Source: Moringa oleifera
Taxonomy: Eukaryota; Streptophyta; Magnoliopsida; Brassicales; Moringaceae
Assembly (NCBI GenBank): GCA_021397835.1
Contig: JAJFZO010000896.1
Span: 3,202,501-3,266,500, forward strand
Reading direction: 5' to 3'
Length of the DNA stretch: 64,000 nt
The position numbers and the translations under genes were made by a program. Within the stretch, counting starts at the first letter, position 1. The number at the start of each line of letters is the position of its first letter. Below, piece by piece: positions 1 through 12,200 of this stretch. The notes below the pieces were generated by a model that saw only the letters and a program-made list of their open reading frames with translations, did not search any database and was not told the DNA's origin.

Positions 1-198
1 AAAAAAAATCATATTTGGACATTGACATTAAAGGTAGTCTTTCATTGTTAGTTTTGCTGAAATTGACATTGAAAAGGATATCTTTAATAGTAGTTTTTTC
101 TTTTAAGATTGACAATAAAACTGTTAAAAATATTTTTAATGATTTTTTTGTATAGAACAGTCATTAGATTAGTGTAAACTATTTTATCTTTTGTAGTG
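1..198. mobile_element. CACTA transposon, right end only (cut by window edge)
   Basis: The sequence ends in TTTTGTAGTG at 189-198, the reverse complement of the CACTACAAAA terminus of plant CACTA (En/Spm) elements. Inside it are degenerate copies of a subterminal word of the type TTAATGACAGTT, also seen in the elements at 5.1 and 8.6 kb. The expected 3-bp target duplication would be ATA (199-201), but its partner lies outside the window. Known of the family: subterminal repeats bind the TNPA-like protein. No coding sequence is visible in this piece. Confidence 0.7.
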
Positions 199-1433
199 AT
201 AAGAATTCATAGAGTGTGTCCACACATTATCAATAAAATGATATTATCATCTTTGAACAAAGTGGTCATATCACCTTTCAATAAAGTGATATCAAAATTA
301 TTAACAAAGTGATATCAGAACTCTCCACATATCATATGTTTTGAAATTACCCAACGATAATTAAAAGAAAATTTTAATGATTCAAAAATAATGATGGGTA
401 ACATTTAGATTTATGTTTCATTTCAACTCACAATTACAACATCACATATCTTAATTCAACATGTTGACTCTCAAACTGACCTCATCTTTGTTAGCATGCT
501 TAAAAGAATCTACAGTTTTTGTATGCCAAACATAATATGTCTATATTTTCACTCTCTCATATTCCATCATGAGACTCTTTATGGTGAATTATAAGCTTCA
601 TGAATGTGTGATCCATTTGAAGAAAAATAAAAGCATAAAATTAATTCACATATTTTACTTGCATTTGACAATATTCATCAGAAGCAATATCCTTAAGTTC
701 AAAACACCCAATTCTTAATTTTCTTTTCAAAATTGGTATATACATTAGAAAACCCTTTATTATATTAAATCCGTAATTTCAAAAGAAATATCAAAATTTA
801 AGGAGACAAATTATTTTAAATAATGTTGAATATGCCATCAAGCAAGCTTCTTTCTTTAAATATGTTGATGTGCTTGCCAAATGAATCTACCAAATTAGAT
901 TATTTCACAAGAATATTGAGTTAATTTCTGAAAAAATTAAGAACTTCATAATTTTTTAGTTTAAAATTGATTCGAAGAATAACTATTTCAATTTTTTCTC
1001 CTTTTAATTGGTGAAAAGGCAAAGAAAATGAAAATAATTGTAATCCAAGAAAATCAATACTATCATGGTGTGAAAAAAATATAGGATTTTCTTTTAAAAA
1101 AATAAAGGACTTAACCCATTAAAGACACATCAATGCTACAAACTTAAGAAGAATTTGAAAGAAGCAATATCAATCATATCCACAGTCCAAAGAAAAGGTC
1201 AACAAATCTTCAAAACATTACAACTTATTCTTGAACATCTTCTTACACTGCAACAAAATACATTCTAGTTGATGGTTAGAAAAGATTTTTCTTTTTTAAT
1301 GGTGCAAGAACTATCATTTATAGAAGTAATGATAATAGGACCAGTCTTGACACTTAAAACAAAACATAAGGCTATTTTATTCAAAAATGCAATAACATGT
1401 AATGAACAAAATTATGCATTGAAAAAGATAAAA
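199..1433. other. AT-rich interval without a recognisable gene
   Basis: No coding sequence is recognised. At 225-320 a short motif of the form AAYAAAGTGATATCA recurs about four times with a palindromic TGATATCA core. The rest is AT-rich sequence that may belong to the 3' flank of the hAT relic that follows. The 83-residue frame at 1269-1520 shows no family signature and is treated as chance. Confidence 0.4.
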
Positions 1434-3734
1434 TCATTTAAAATGACTTCTTTTATTAGTTTGAGAAGCAAATTCATTAACAATATTTTTGTAATCAATT
1501 TGTTCCAACTCAAGACATAAGATTGTTAATCCATTTAATCTTTCATGTGACATAGTTAACCGTAAATAAGATTTTAAGAATTTTAATTTAAAAAAACTTC
1601 TTTCAATAGAGGCCATAATCATAAATATAGTCAACAATATTCTATAAGCGATTGAGACATTAAGATAACAAGTCAAAGCTTTTACAAACTCCAAAATTTC
1701 AAGGGCTATCCTTTTTTATATAAGTAAAGTCACTTATGACACTTTTAGTTCAAGAAACCAATCATTTGAATCAATATGTAAAGAGTTACCATGTCTTAAA
1801 GCATTTTCAAGATTAATGTAATATTCTTTCAATTTATTATCATTTAAAGAATTTAAGTTATTGAAATCAAATGAAAAAACAAAAATAGTATCAAATACTT
1901 ACAATTGTTTAAATCTACTTTTTAGAGCAGGAATAACAACATCTATTACAATAATAAAATAATTTAACTTTAAAAGAATTTTCAATAGACTGTATATTAT
2001 CTTTATATGCATTCTCATCAAATTGTTTTTTCTTCGAACATGTCATTTTTTAAGGAAAAAATAGGTCAATGTCCATTTCTAATACAAGACTTGTAGCACT
2101 AATCATAGCAGCAGTGAATCCATTTTTTTATAATTTTTTAGACAAAAAAATTAATCCCTTCAATTGTTTTATGGCATCACTAATATGCATATCTTTGGAT
2201 TGCAATATCTTGTTAACTATATTAATAGAAAATAAAATTTCATATCAAATAATCATGCTTAACAAAAATTCAAAATTCTTTAATTTATTTACTAAACTCT
2301 TAGCTCACGCTTTGTCTTAGTTTCATCACTAGTTTCAACTAGGTCTAATAAAGGTTCTTTTATTTATGAAGTTTGATATCCAATGTTTTTCACACTTTCT
2401 ATATGGCTCTTCCATCGTGTGCTAGACAATGATTTAAGAGTTAAGCCTTGTAAATGATCATGTAAAATTTTTCATCATTTTGTAGAGTTACTAAACAGTG
2501 AATATAAGCGCTGAATAACTTCTTAATCTTTTTTGCACACCTTGTTGTTTGCCTTTCATGTTAGATCCATTATCATAACTATGTCCCATTACATTTTGAA
2601 TATTAATATCAAGAGATATCAATGCAGATTGTAATTCATTAAAAAATTCACATCAAGATGTATCATGCGCTCTCAAAAATTTTTAAAAGTATTCTTCTAG
2701 TTTTATTAGATTAACTGATATATCTACACATCGTATAATCAAAATCGTTTATTCTTTGTGACTTATATTTGAGTACAATCAAGTATTACAAAGAAATATT
2801 TAGCCTTTTTAATGTTTGAAATAATTGCACTTTTAATTTTAGAGGCTAATTTAGAAATCAATTCATTTTGATTTTAATGATTAAGATAGTGATAATGTGT
2901 CTCATTATTCTTAATGAGTTGAAAACATGCTTTTGCATCACTAAATCAAACTGTAGAACCATTTCAATTAATCCTAAAATGTTGCCATTATTATTTTCAT
3001 AAATTCTCTCATGTGTTCCTCAAAAAGACATTATTACTTCACTATGGCAATTATTCTAATAATAATCTATTTCTGATAAATTTATTCTTATAAACTTTGT
3101 CAATTGTTTCATTCTTTCTTAATCTAATTTGTTAATTAATCCAAATATTCATATTAGTGATATGCTCAATATAATTATCATGTTGTGTTAAGCCTTTCAC
3201 TTAAGTGTTTCCAATTATTAAAACCTTCATTTACTAACAAACACCTATTATGCATTGATTTGAACAATTTACAACAAAAATAGTATACTTTGTTTGCATC
3301 CTTTAAGTACACTAGCCATTTTTTATATTGATTTTCTCAATTGGGTAATTTTTTTGTGTAATAAGAATATGAAAAGTGTCTAAAAAGCTCATCCATAAGA
3401 AACTTGAGATTACTTTCTCTTATAGAAGCTATTTCTACTAAAAGATTCTTTGTTTTGTTATCAATGTTATCCCAAGTTCTTGAATCATACATATCCCAAT
3501 CTTCACCTAGTTGCTCTAATTTATGTTGATATCCTCATTCAAGTTTATACCATCATTTTCTCTCAATTCTTTATCTTCATTGGTAATATTTTCCCTAAAC
3601 TCTTCATGCTTATCTATCACATGTTCACTTAATTCTTTTTGACTACTGCATTGTTGTAATTCATTAATTAAATCTTCAATTGAAGAACTAGTCCTAAAAA
3701 AGTTATCCAGAGCACTTTTTTGAGGTTTAATCAT
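1434..3734 (-). pseudogene. hAT-superfamily transposase relic, TTF/ZMYM1-like with DUF4371 region
   Basis: Reading down the minus strand, the parts occur in family order. The N-terminal leader is at 3734-3516 (MIKPQKSALDNFF). A TTF-type zinc-finger region lies around 3450-3200, with the readable piece WLVYLKDANKVYYFCCKLF. A DUF4371-like stretch (GNILGLIEMVLQ, about 2990-2940) follows. The C-terminal hAT dimerisation segment is at 1694-1434 (IERSFFKLKFLKSYLRLTM, then SHERLNGLTILCLE). These resemble plant zinc finger MYM-type protein 1-like proteins, which are domesticated or dead hAT transposases. Many stops and frameshifts interrupt the middle, so no functional protein is possible. The hAT termini and 8-bp target duplication were not found. 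Identification is strong for the ends and moderate for the middle. Confidence 0.85.
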
Positions 3735-5117
3735 CTCTTTTACTTTTTTTTTTATTTTTTAATTTTCTAATAGATGCTTTATAGGAAACATGTTTGTATC
3801 ACAAATACCAAGTTTAATTAAAAATGCATAATTAATTGACAAGCTAACAATGAAATAAATAATTAAGCCAATGCAAGAGATATAGACAAAGAGCAATAAA
3901 ACCTAGTTTACAGTTGTCCAAAGAAGTGATAAACGCTAAAAGAAGAAAAAAAAATATTAGCCAAAAAAACTTACAAATTTATCTAAGTAAGAATAAATCA
4001 TTCTAATACAAAATCTCAATTCCATGGTGAACAAGGGAAAAAAAATCGATCATACAAAACCTTAATCATTACAATATATTTCATACCAGAACTTTAAAGT
4101 AAAAAGAAATTAATAATAATAAAATCTTATAAACCTGGACTTTCATTGAATATCAAAAATAAAATTTGGTAAAGTATCCTAACAAATCATTGCCTGCAAC
4201 TTCAGCTTTATAGCATTATCCAACTAATAATAAAGATCAAATTAGAAAAGTGTAAACTGTCAATTCTATTATTGTCACATAATTATATCTAAAGGAAAGT
4301 TTAAAGGGCACCAAGACTTAATCTCAAATTAACTCCATTATATAGTTAAATTTTGAATAAACACAAGTTTAGTAATTTTATTTTCACAATTAGTATCATG
4401 TATTCCTGTTACTACCAATTACTTATAGTTTATTTAAGATGAAATTAGAAGGCAACATAAAAGGTAAAATCCCTTAATCATAATTGAGTACCATCTAGCA
4501 ACAAAACAAAGAATTTGCATTATCACAATCGTAGCCGTAAAATAATGAGAAAAATATTGGGTTTTAAAATTTCAAAGGAAGTAGAAATTGAGATTAAATA
4601 AAAGAAATGAGTAAAGAAACTCTATCAGAACAAGAAAGTAAGAGCAAAACACGCGATGATGGTATCGAAACTGATTAACTCAAGAATGAAAAAGTAAGAT
4701 ACACATTGAAATTGAGAGAGAAAAAAGAAAGAAAAAGTTATGGTTTGACGTTTTTTATGCTTTGTTATTTTTTTAACTGAGATTTGGGTGAGCAAATAAA
4801 AAAATTGAAAGAGGAAAGTTATTTTTAACTAACAATTCATGGAGTTTAATCGATAGTTATTAAGTATTGTCAATTATTTTTCTGAATTTTTTAATTTTTA
4901 AAATAATTTTATAAATTAGAAAGGAAAGTATAACAGTAGGTTCACGTGATGGATTCTATAATTGGGTTGGTAATTTATTATTATTATAAGTTTTTTTATT
5001 TCTTAGAATTATTTGTATATTTATTTATATTTTATAGGTATACTCATTGAATATATTAGCTTTTTAAGTGGTTTATGCAACTGATTGTTTACTACATCTC
5101 TTTATTGGAGTAAGCAA
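3735..5117. other. Interval between the hAT relic and the CACTA element, no gene seen
   Basis: AT-rich sequence without a recognisable reading frame. Since it lies upstream of the hAT coding relic (minus strand), it is probably the 5' non-coding part or an intron of that element; this is inference. The insertion point of the next CACTA element is at its right edge, where CAA (5115-5117) is the left target duplication. Confidence 0.35.
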
Positions 5118-8017
5118 CACTACTACAAATAAGAGATTTAATGAAAATTAAAAATTACTTTTCATAAAAGTTCTAGAACAGTCATCTTTATTTGTATTAT
5201 TAAAGAGGGATCTTTAATGAAAATTCATTAAAAACTATCATTAAAGTCCTTCTTTTAATGATAGTTTTTTTAAAATTATTATAAAGGGTCATTAACACAA
5301 TAAGAACTATCATTAAAGGCCCCCTCTTTAATGATAACTTTAGTCATTGAAGGACCATTTTTAACAATAATTTTAATAGCACTATCATTAAAAGTTTTTT
5401 TAAATAATTTTGAAATAAACACAAAATTTTTGCATACAAATTATTAAAAACTTGCATATATAAAATTCTTCCCATCAACTATATCTTTTTCACACATCAA
5501 CCACATATTTTCATCTTATATACATCAACACAATTCTTCCCACTATATCCACACAAAATTTTTTCCACCAAAATTACAATGCAATATATACATATTACAT
5601 ACTTCAATGAAACTTGGTCAACACATGTAAGTTCACAGTTATTAAATGCACCAACACTCATTCTTTCTATAAACTTCAATAAAACAATTATTTTATTTTT
5701 CTTCCTTCAACATAATTACACGAACACTTATTCTTTCTATACACTTCAATATCATTCTTACTCAAATCATCATTACTTTTTTCATATATGAAAATGCTTC
5801 AACGTAATCTAATCTAAAAAGTAATAAAACATGAAGAAAGAAAAAAAAAACTTAATTTTATAATTGAACTCCATATGTACAATTCATGAGTTTAAATACA
5901 CATTATCATATTAAATCCTAAAAGTTTAACTACATAAATTCAATGGTGTTCATGTCCATAAAAATCTTTATGGTTCAGCTTTCTAATATGGCACTCTAAA
6001 AAAATTGTCCAGCCTCTTTTTTAATTTCATCAATATTCGATTGGGTGTAAGTATTTATGTCCACTAACTATATTTATCAAAAAGAAAAACGTTAGTACAA
6101 TTAAAACTTCTAGTAAGCACATCAATTACTAAAGTAATTACATAAGTAAATGTTTAAAAACTTACTATTTTCGCATATGGGATATTCTTGTCATGTCTAT
6201 TAATAATGTCCTTTAAAAACTTCATTACATAATATCCACACTTAATATTTGAAGGCTGGCATGGATATTGTATGAAAATTTTTAATTGTTATATTTTTTA
6301 AAATAAATAAAACTTAAAAATCACATATAGGTTTAAATATACATATCTTAGTAGAATACTCTTAGGAATACGTCTATCACTTGATTTATTGATGACTTAA
6401 AACAATTTAAAAGAGCCACCAATAGAAAATAATCAATAATATTAAGAGTAAAAAAAATACATGATAACATGAATGAAAATATTTTCACTCAAGTGGGCAT
6501 AAGTTGATTGGGTTCTTAGTGAGAACTATGGTTCAAAGGATCAAAAATATTATTCACAAAAGCATGGGACTCGACAATCACCAATACTTATATTATTAAA
6601 ATGATGTAAAAAATATTATGAATAAAACTATTAACAATTTCAAATAGTATTAATACTTACCTCAAGTTATGAGAAAGTATCACTACTCCTCTGTCAAATG
6701 GATCTGTCAGTCTATTGGCAAGGTGATGAATTTAGTTATCTATAAGTATAAATATCTCATATGACAACTTTGATGGATCAGCAAATACAAAATAGTTTTC
6801 CAAGTCAGGTGCAACTAAATATGCATAAAGTTTAATGAAATAACAAAAAGTAAAAAAGACATAAATATGATGTAGACATACAAAAATAAATCAATAAAAT
6901 TCAAAAGATATGCATACACAATGTAATCTTCAATAATGATGATACTTAGCTCCTCCATGTGACAAAATTAGATAATATCTTCTCGAGCCAAAAATATATG
7001 TCCCTCAGAAACAAAGACTTTTATGAAAGGTATGTGTATTGCCTCATCACATGATATCACCTTATTCATATAATTATACATCTTCTACAATCTTGACGAT
7101 AGCCCAAAAGAAGACACTTGTTATGATGATTGTGGTTTTGTCAATGTTGGTGCTCTCATAAATGGTAACTTGCCTTATTACTTTTTAGTCATAGCTGAAA
7201 AAAAAAAGTTAATTAACACAAATAGGTTAACATTATAAAATATATTTTAAAAAAATATTACCTCATGTCCACCTATAGTAACCCAATCTCTTGGCCAAGC
7301 AATAACTGATAACTGTAGAAAAAATAATAGGTAATCCATCGCTGGGGTTCAACCAAGATAACTATGCATCACCATGACTAGCTACATCCACCGTCACCCG
7401 AACATCACCAAAAAATAATGGACACCCATGGATCATCTGATTAGGAGTATGATCTATGAAAATAACCCCACTTGCCACTATGTAATCTGATGACTAGATG
7501 AACATCTAATATGGCTCGCACTGCAATGATTCAAAAAAAACACAAGCTACATTCTTAACATTATTAACATCATATTTACTATGATTAACACGTAAAATAC
7601 TTTGTTTCCATATGGTGCAGGTGCTGGTGGTGTGACTGGTGTACTTGATTGAGGCGTTGGATATTCTTCTTCCTCTATTAATCCAGCTATATCATTACTA
7701 GCTTTACTCGAATGAAATTACATTATAGATTTTTTTAGCTAGACATGAGTTTTGTTCGCCAAATGTTTGTCAAAATAAAATCGACGATAAAAGGCTAACA
7801 TGTGAGGCTTTCAACAGCAGTTCTCCGGAACTGACATTAAATGCCCATATTTTCATATTTTTTAATGTCAATTATATGGAAACTGACATTAAAAAGTACA
7901 ATTAAATGTTAATTTTTTAAAAAATTAATATTAAAAATATTAATAATATTTGTAATGATAGTTCTAAGAAATATCATTGATTTAGTATTGATTATTATAT
8001 TTTCTTTTGTAGTAGTG
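5118..8017 (-). mobile_element. CACTA transposon, 2.9 kb, target duplication CAA
   Basis: The left end begins CACTACTACAAATAAGAG at 5118. The right end finishes TTTTGTAGTAGTG at 8017, giving matching inverted termini (CACTACTACAAA). Both are flanked by the same 3 bases, CAA, at 5115-5117 and 8018-8020, as expected for CACTA integration. Subterminal repeats built on TTTAATGATAGTT and its inverse fill 5150-5400 and 7820-7990. The interior reads on the minus strand as a decayed second ORF (DUF8039-like, then Ulp1-like). TNP2 is absent, so the copy is non-autonomous. It is the sister of the element at 8565, sharing the block 5820-6480 with 9040-9700. Confidence 0.93.
6160..7700 (-). pseudogene. 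CACTA second ORF relic: proline-rich linker, DUF8039-like segment, Ulp1/C48-like cysteine protease
   Basis: Minus strand, from high to low coordinates. Around 7690-7600 is an acidic then Pro/Ala-rich linker (EEEEYPTPQ... PPAPAP). Around 7460-7370 is a piece reading NQMIHGCPLFFGDVRVTVDV, close to the DUF8039 segment found in plant CACTA proteins and to 63.72-63.83 kb in this window. At 7130-6950 and 6830-6660 are Ulp1-type upstream motifs (VFVSEGHIFLAREDII; LYAYLVAPDLENYFVF). At 6270-6160 is the C-terminal core, QPSNIKCGYYVMKFLKDII, with the catalytic Cys codon at 6238-6240. A splice-acceptor-like tract precedes the DUF8039-like exon. Ulp1 enzymes cleave SUMO; their role in CACTA elements is not settled. 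Stops separate the pieces, so it is presumably dead, although the Cys box is intact. Confidence 0.7.
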
Positions 8018-8584
8018 CAAACGTAGAGAAATTTAGTCATGAAGCATCAATATTGACCTAACCATGTAGAATCATGCAATGCAATATGCACTTTATCTAT
8101 ACATGAAGTTTCTTTCTTAGAGAACAAATATATTAGAATGTTTACTGTTGATTTTCATAAGGACTTGGCAGGGTTCCTGGTCAATGCTGAAGTCTTAGTA
8201 GAAAAATGATGCAAAGAAAGTTCCTAACAGGCCTAAAAATCATCAAATAACTAACCATTAGTTTAATGAAGGACATGAATCCTGTCGTAGCTAGCACCCC
8301 AAAGCAAATCATTGTCTCCCTAAAAATTTTCTTATTTTAAAGAAAATTTGTTTTCAATCATAATATACGTGAAGTATTTCAAATAAGGTCTTGAATTCTT
8401 CAATTACAATATGTAAATTAAGGACACAAAATTTTCAAAAGCCTAGCTTATGATACCTTAATTGCCATCTTTTCAATCAGATGTATCCTGTATGACTGGT
8501 TGCTGAAGCCACTGAAAATCTTTTATATTTATTTTGATCACAAAAAAATTAAGCTTCTATGATTTACTACAACAAATAAAAGCT

Positions 8585-8815
8585 TTAATGATATTTAAAA
8601 ATAACTTTTAATGACAGTTGTAAGAACTGCCATTAAAACCTTTCCCTTTTAATGACATGAATAATAAAACTGTCGTTAAAGAGGGGGGTGTCTTTAATGA
8701 CAGTTCTATTAGAATCGTCGTTAAAGGGGGTGCCTTTGATGACAGTTCTAATAGAACTGTCGTTAAAAGGGGTGCCTTTAATGACAACTCTAATAAAACT
8801 GTCATTAAAAAGGTC
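8585..8815. repeat. CACTA left subterminal array of palindromic units
   Basis: Four to five units of a roughly 45-60 bp inverted repeat, each of the type TTTAATGACAGTTCTAATAG followed by its inverse ending GTCGTTAAAG. The unit can fold as a hairpin. Some copies carry GTCGTTAAA and others GTCATTAAA, the change expected from deamination of methylated CpG. Overlapping frames on both strands here are by-products of the repeat. Such arrays are the binding sites of TNPA-like proteins in En/Spm. Confidence 0.8.
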
Positions 8816-9377
8816 TTTTTTAGTATTTTTTATTAATTTTGAAATAAATACAAAATTTTTACATTCAAATAATCCAAAACCTGGATATATAAAATTTTCC
8901 ATCTTTTCTACATCAATACAATTCTTCATAATTTACAACCAAAATTTTCTTGTTATACACTTCGATACCATTCTCATTAACATCGTCATTACTTCTTTCA
9001 TGCTTGAAAACACTCAAAATAATCCAATCCAAAAAGGTAATAAAAGATGAACGAAATAAAAAAAAAATTGATGTCATAATTGAACTTTATATGTAAAATA
9101 CATGAGTTTAAATATACATTATCATACACAATCCTAAAAATTCAACTATATAAATCCAATGATGTTCGTGTGTGCAAAAATCTTCAAGGTTCAACTTTCT
9201 AATATAGCACTCCAAAAAAATTGTCCAGCCTCCTTTCTAACTTCATTAATATCTGATTGGTTGTAAGCGTCTATGTCCACTAACTATATTTATTAAAAAA
9301 AAAGTTAGTCCAATTAAAACCTTTAATAAGCATATCAATTAATTAGTTAAATATTTACATAAGCAAATGCTTAAAAA

Positions 9378-9490
9378 CTTGCCATTTTCGCATATGGGAT
9401 ATTTCTATCACGTCTATCAATGATGTCCCTTAAAAATTTCATAATATAATATTCACACTCAGTATTTGAAGGCTGATATGGACACTGCAT
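9378..9490 (-). pseudogene. Ulp1-like protease C-terminal fragment, damaged catalytic box
   Basis: On the minus strand this reads QCPYQPSNTECEYYIMKFL and continues DIIDRRDRNIPYAK, clearly homologous to the copy at 6160-6270. The residue after the catalytic Cys, Gly in the C-G-Y-Y box, is Glu here (GAA, complement of 9452-9454). The upstream Ulp1 motifs seen in the 5.1-kb element are missing. The remainder of the block (9040-9720) is alignable but non-coding. Confidence 0.7.
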
Positions 9491-9689
9491 TAAAAATTTT
9501 TAATTATTATATTTTATAAAATAAATAAAATTAACATCACATATAGGTTTAAATATATATACCTTAGCAAGAATACTCCTAGAAATTCGCCTATTACTTG
9601 ATTCTTTGAAAACTTGGAACAATTTAAAAGAGCTGCCAATAAAAAATAATCAATGTTCTTAAGAGTAGAAAGAAAAAAATACATACTAA

Positions 9690-10560
9690 CATAAATGATT
9701 AATAACTACTTAATTAATTAATACATTCAGTTACATTTAATTATGAAATTTAAATAACATTTAATGATTTATTTTATTTAGCATCTAATTTAAATAACAT
9801 TTAATTATTTATTTTTCAAGCATCTAATATATTAAATAAAATTTTAATAAATGATTAATAACTACTTAATTAATTAATACAAAAAAATAATATTTACTTA
9901 ACATCTAATTTATTACTTTAAAACCATCTAATTAACTAATTAATAAACTAATTGAAATTTAAATAACATTTAATTATTTACTTTACAAGTATCAAATTTA
10001 TTAATTAAAATTTAAATACATAATTAATAATTATTTAGTTAATTAAGACATAGTTAATATTGAATTCACATCTAATTAATTATTATATAAGCATTTAACT
10101 AGTTAGTAACCTAATTAATATTTAAATAATATATAATATTTTGCTTCACAAGCATCTAGCTAATTTATTAATATTAGCTAAAAAATGATTAATAATTAAT
10201 TAGTTAATTAAGATATAGTAAATTAATTATTTATCTAATTAATTTCTACACAAGCATCTAGCTAGCTAGTAACTTAATTGATTAAAATTTAAATAATATT
10301 TAATGATTTATTTTACAAGCATATAATTACTTAATTATCTATTTAAAATTTAATTAAATATATTAATTTATGTTAACTACAAAATCAATATAATTAAATT
10401 TGACAAAATATATCAATTAATCTCTCCTAAAAAAAAATTAATTCAAACATAAATTCATCTACACTTAATATATAATTAATTTATCAAAATATAAATTCAT
10501 CTAATTAATATCTAATTAATTTATCAATTAATCTAAAAATCTTAATAATTATGAAATAAT
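9690..10560. repeat. Low-complexity TTAATTAATTAA-rich tract
   Basis: A long stretch built from degenerate copies of short words such as CATTTAATTATTTA, GCATCTAATT and TTAATTAATTAA, with an irregular period of about 50-70 bp (for example ACAAGCATCTAGCTAGCTAG near 10250). It lies inside the 8.6-kb CACTA element where its sister copy has protease-coding sequence. It probably arose by slippage expansion after the coding region was lost. Confidence 0.6.
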
Positions 10561-11599
10561 AAATACATCAATGTAGACCCATTCATACCAAATATGTTCA
10601 TCAAATATACTAACAAAAAAAACTCAAATTTCATCAATTAATAACAAATCACCAAACACACTTAATAAAAAACTTCTCAAAATAATATATATCCTCAACC
10701 TATTTTTTAAACCAATATTAACCAAGTTCAATCAAAATTATGAAACTTAAATTTCGTAAAAAAATTTTGAATCTATAACGAAATACTTACATACGTTTGA
10801 ATGCCAAAGATGACCGAATGGAGGGGGAAGATTCAGCTGCCCTCGTGAAGATTGACACAAATGAGAGAAAAATTAAGAAGCAAGGAAAGAGGCAGTTGCC
10901 ACTTCCAGTAGTTGGCCTATCGACTTCTTGATGGAGAGCAAAGAGGAAAAGGCCTGAAGAAAGCCAGTGCCACTGCTTGTCAGTATCTGCTCTAGCTGGA
11001 CAGAGATCAAAGAGGAGAGGGCCGAAAGAAGTAGTGTTACCAGCAGCTAGCCTAGCTGCTTCTGGATGTAGAGCAAAGAGGAGAAGAATCAGGGAAAGGC
11101 AGTATGGCTGTCAACTAGTTTAGCTTTTGGACAGAGAGCAAAGAGGAGAAGGATGACCTAAAAATTGGGTGCGAGGTTCTAGCGGGTTCTAGAGGTAAAT
11201 TTAGGATCTCTTAGGTAGCCTTCAATGTCAGTTCTTCAAGAACTAACGTTAAAGGCCAGATTTTAATGCCTTGTGGAAGAACCGGCGTTGAAGGTCACTG
11301 ACTTTGAGTTAAAGGCCAGAGAATTTAACGGTAATTCTTTTAGAAGAGAAACTTTAATGGCAGTTCTTTCAGAACTGGCATTGATCAGAAGAGTGGATGC
11401 ACTTGATGAGATCCTCTATCTCAATGTGAAATGCATTGCTCTGGGTGTGCTTTTGGAAATTCAAGTGTACATGCCATTGGATGCACTTTGCTGAAGCTGA
11501 AGTGTACATCCGTTTCTATGCTGCAACCGTAAGTTCAACTTCATTCCCAGCCCAATCCTCTGCACCCTAACCATGACTAGTCTCTCACACAGCAATCAT

Positions 11600-11965
11600 C
11601 AAGCCATGCATGCATTGACAGGCCATCCAAGTTGTGGAGACTACAACGGCCATTGCTGCTGTAAGAAACAGCAGCAACACCAATAGCAGCAATGGCCGTT
11701 GCTGCTATTGTATGCAGTCGTTGCTACTGTAGCGGAAGCAGCAACAACACCTGTTGTTATTGCTGTTGTAAGCGAAAGCAGCAACAACTACTGCTGTAAG
11801 TGGTTGCTGCTGTTACTTCTGTAAGCGGAAGTGGCAGCAGCAACAACAACAACAGGTACAATAGCTGCTGCTGTAAGCTGTTACTTCTCTTGCTTTTTCA
11901 AGTGGAAGCAACAGTAGCAGCTGTTGCTTACAGCAGCAACAACTGTTGCTTATAGCAGCAGCGAG
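11600..11965. repeat. GCN-rich imperfect palindromic tract
   Basis: Dense copies of GCAGCAACAAC and its inverse GTTGCTGCTG alternate with GCTGTAAGCGGAAG, so the tract repeatedly inverts on itself. It is much richer in G+C than the sequence around it and lies in the right subterminal half of the CACTA element. On either strand it can read poly-Gln/Ala/Ser-type codons, but no frame stays open. It may be a slippage-amplified stretch carried with the gypsy fragment that follows. Confidence 0.7.
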
Positions 11966-11989
11966 CTATAAATCCAAATCGAAAAACGC

Positions 11990-12200
11990 ATGAAGGCCGC
12001 CTTAGTCCATGATGGAGTGAAGTATAATATGTGGATCACATCAAGTAGGGCATAAAATGCGTTGGCTGATTAGAAGGAATGGCCATTACTGGCCAACCTT
12101 CTTGTTCGATTTCATAAAATATGCTAAGGGATGCCAGAAAGATGGACTAGTGCAGCATGTACCAGCTTCAAAATTGCATCCGATCCTAAAGACTTTGCGC
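11990..12200 (+). pseudogene. Ty3/gypsy integrase zinc-binding fragment inside the CACTA element
   Basis: From about 12018 the plus strand reads ICGSHQVGHKMRWL and then IRRNGHYWPTFLFDFIKYAKG followed by CQ. This matches the H2C2 zinc-binding region of plant Ty3/gypsy integrases, in which HQ-x-GHKMRWLIRR-x-GYYWPT is characteristic. The two His positions are recognisable, but the second C-x-x-C half is collapsed (GCQKDG), so the finger is broken. A piece after it (about 12150-12200) still fits the typical sequence downstream of the finger. No other gypsy domain is attached. An open frame of 114 codons covers it at 12057-12401, but its C-terminal half is not recognised. It is most likely an internal insertion or capture. 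Confidence 0.75.

Noticed and set aside
8585..8815. Regularly spaced repeats resembling a CRISPR array
   Set aside because: Units are palindromic, diverged, contiguous with CACTA termini and lie in plant DNA; no unique spacers of constant length and no cas genes.
8608..9050. Overlapping open frames on both strands with repetitive Leu/Ser-rich translations
   Set aside because: They are the CACTA subterminal palindromic units read in translation; both strands stay open because the unit is an inverted repeat.
11273..11494. 73-codon frame of normal-looking composition
   Set aside because: It begins within CACTA subterminal units (GGCGTTGAAGG), so the apparent protein is repeat plus random flank.
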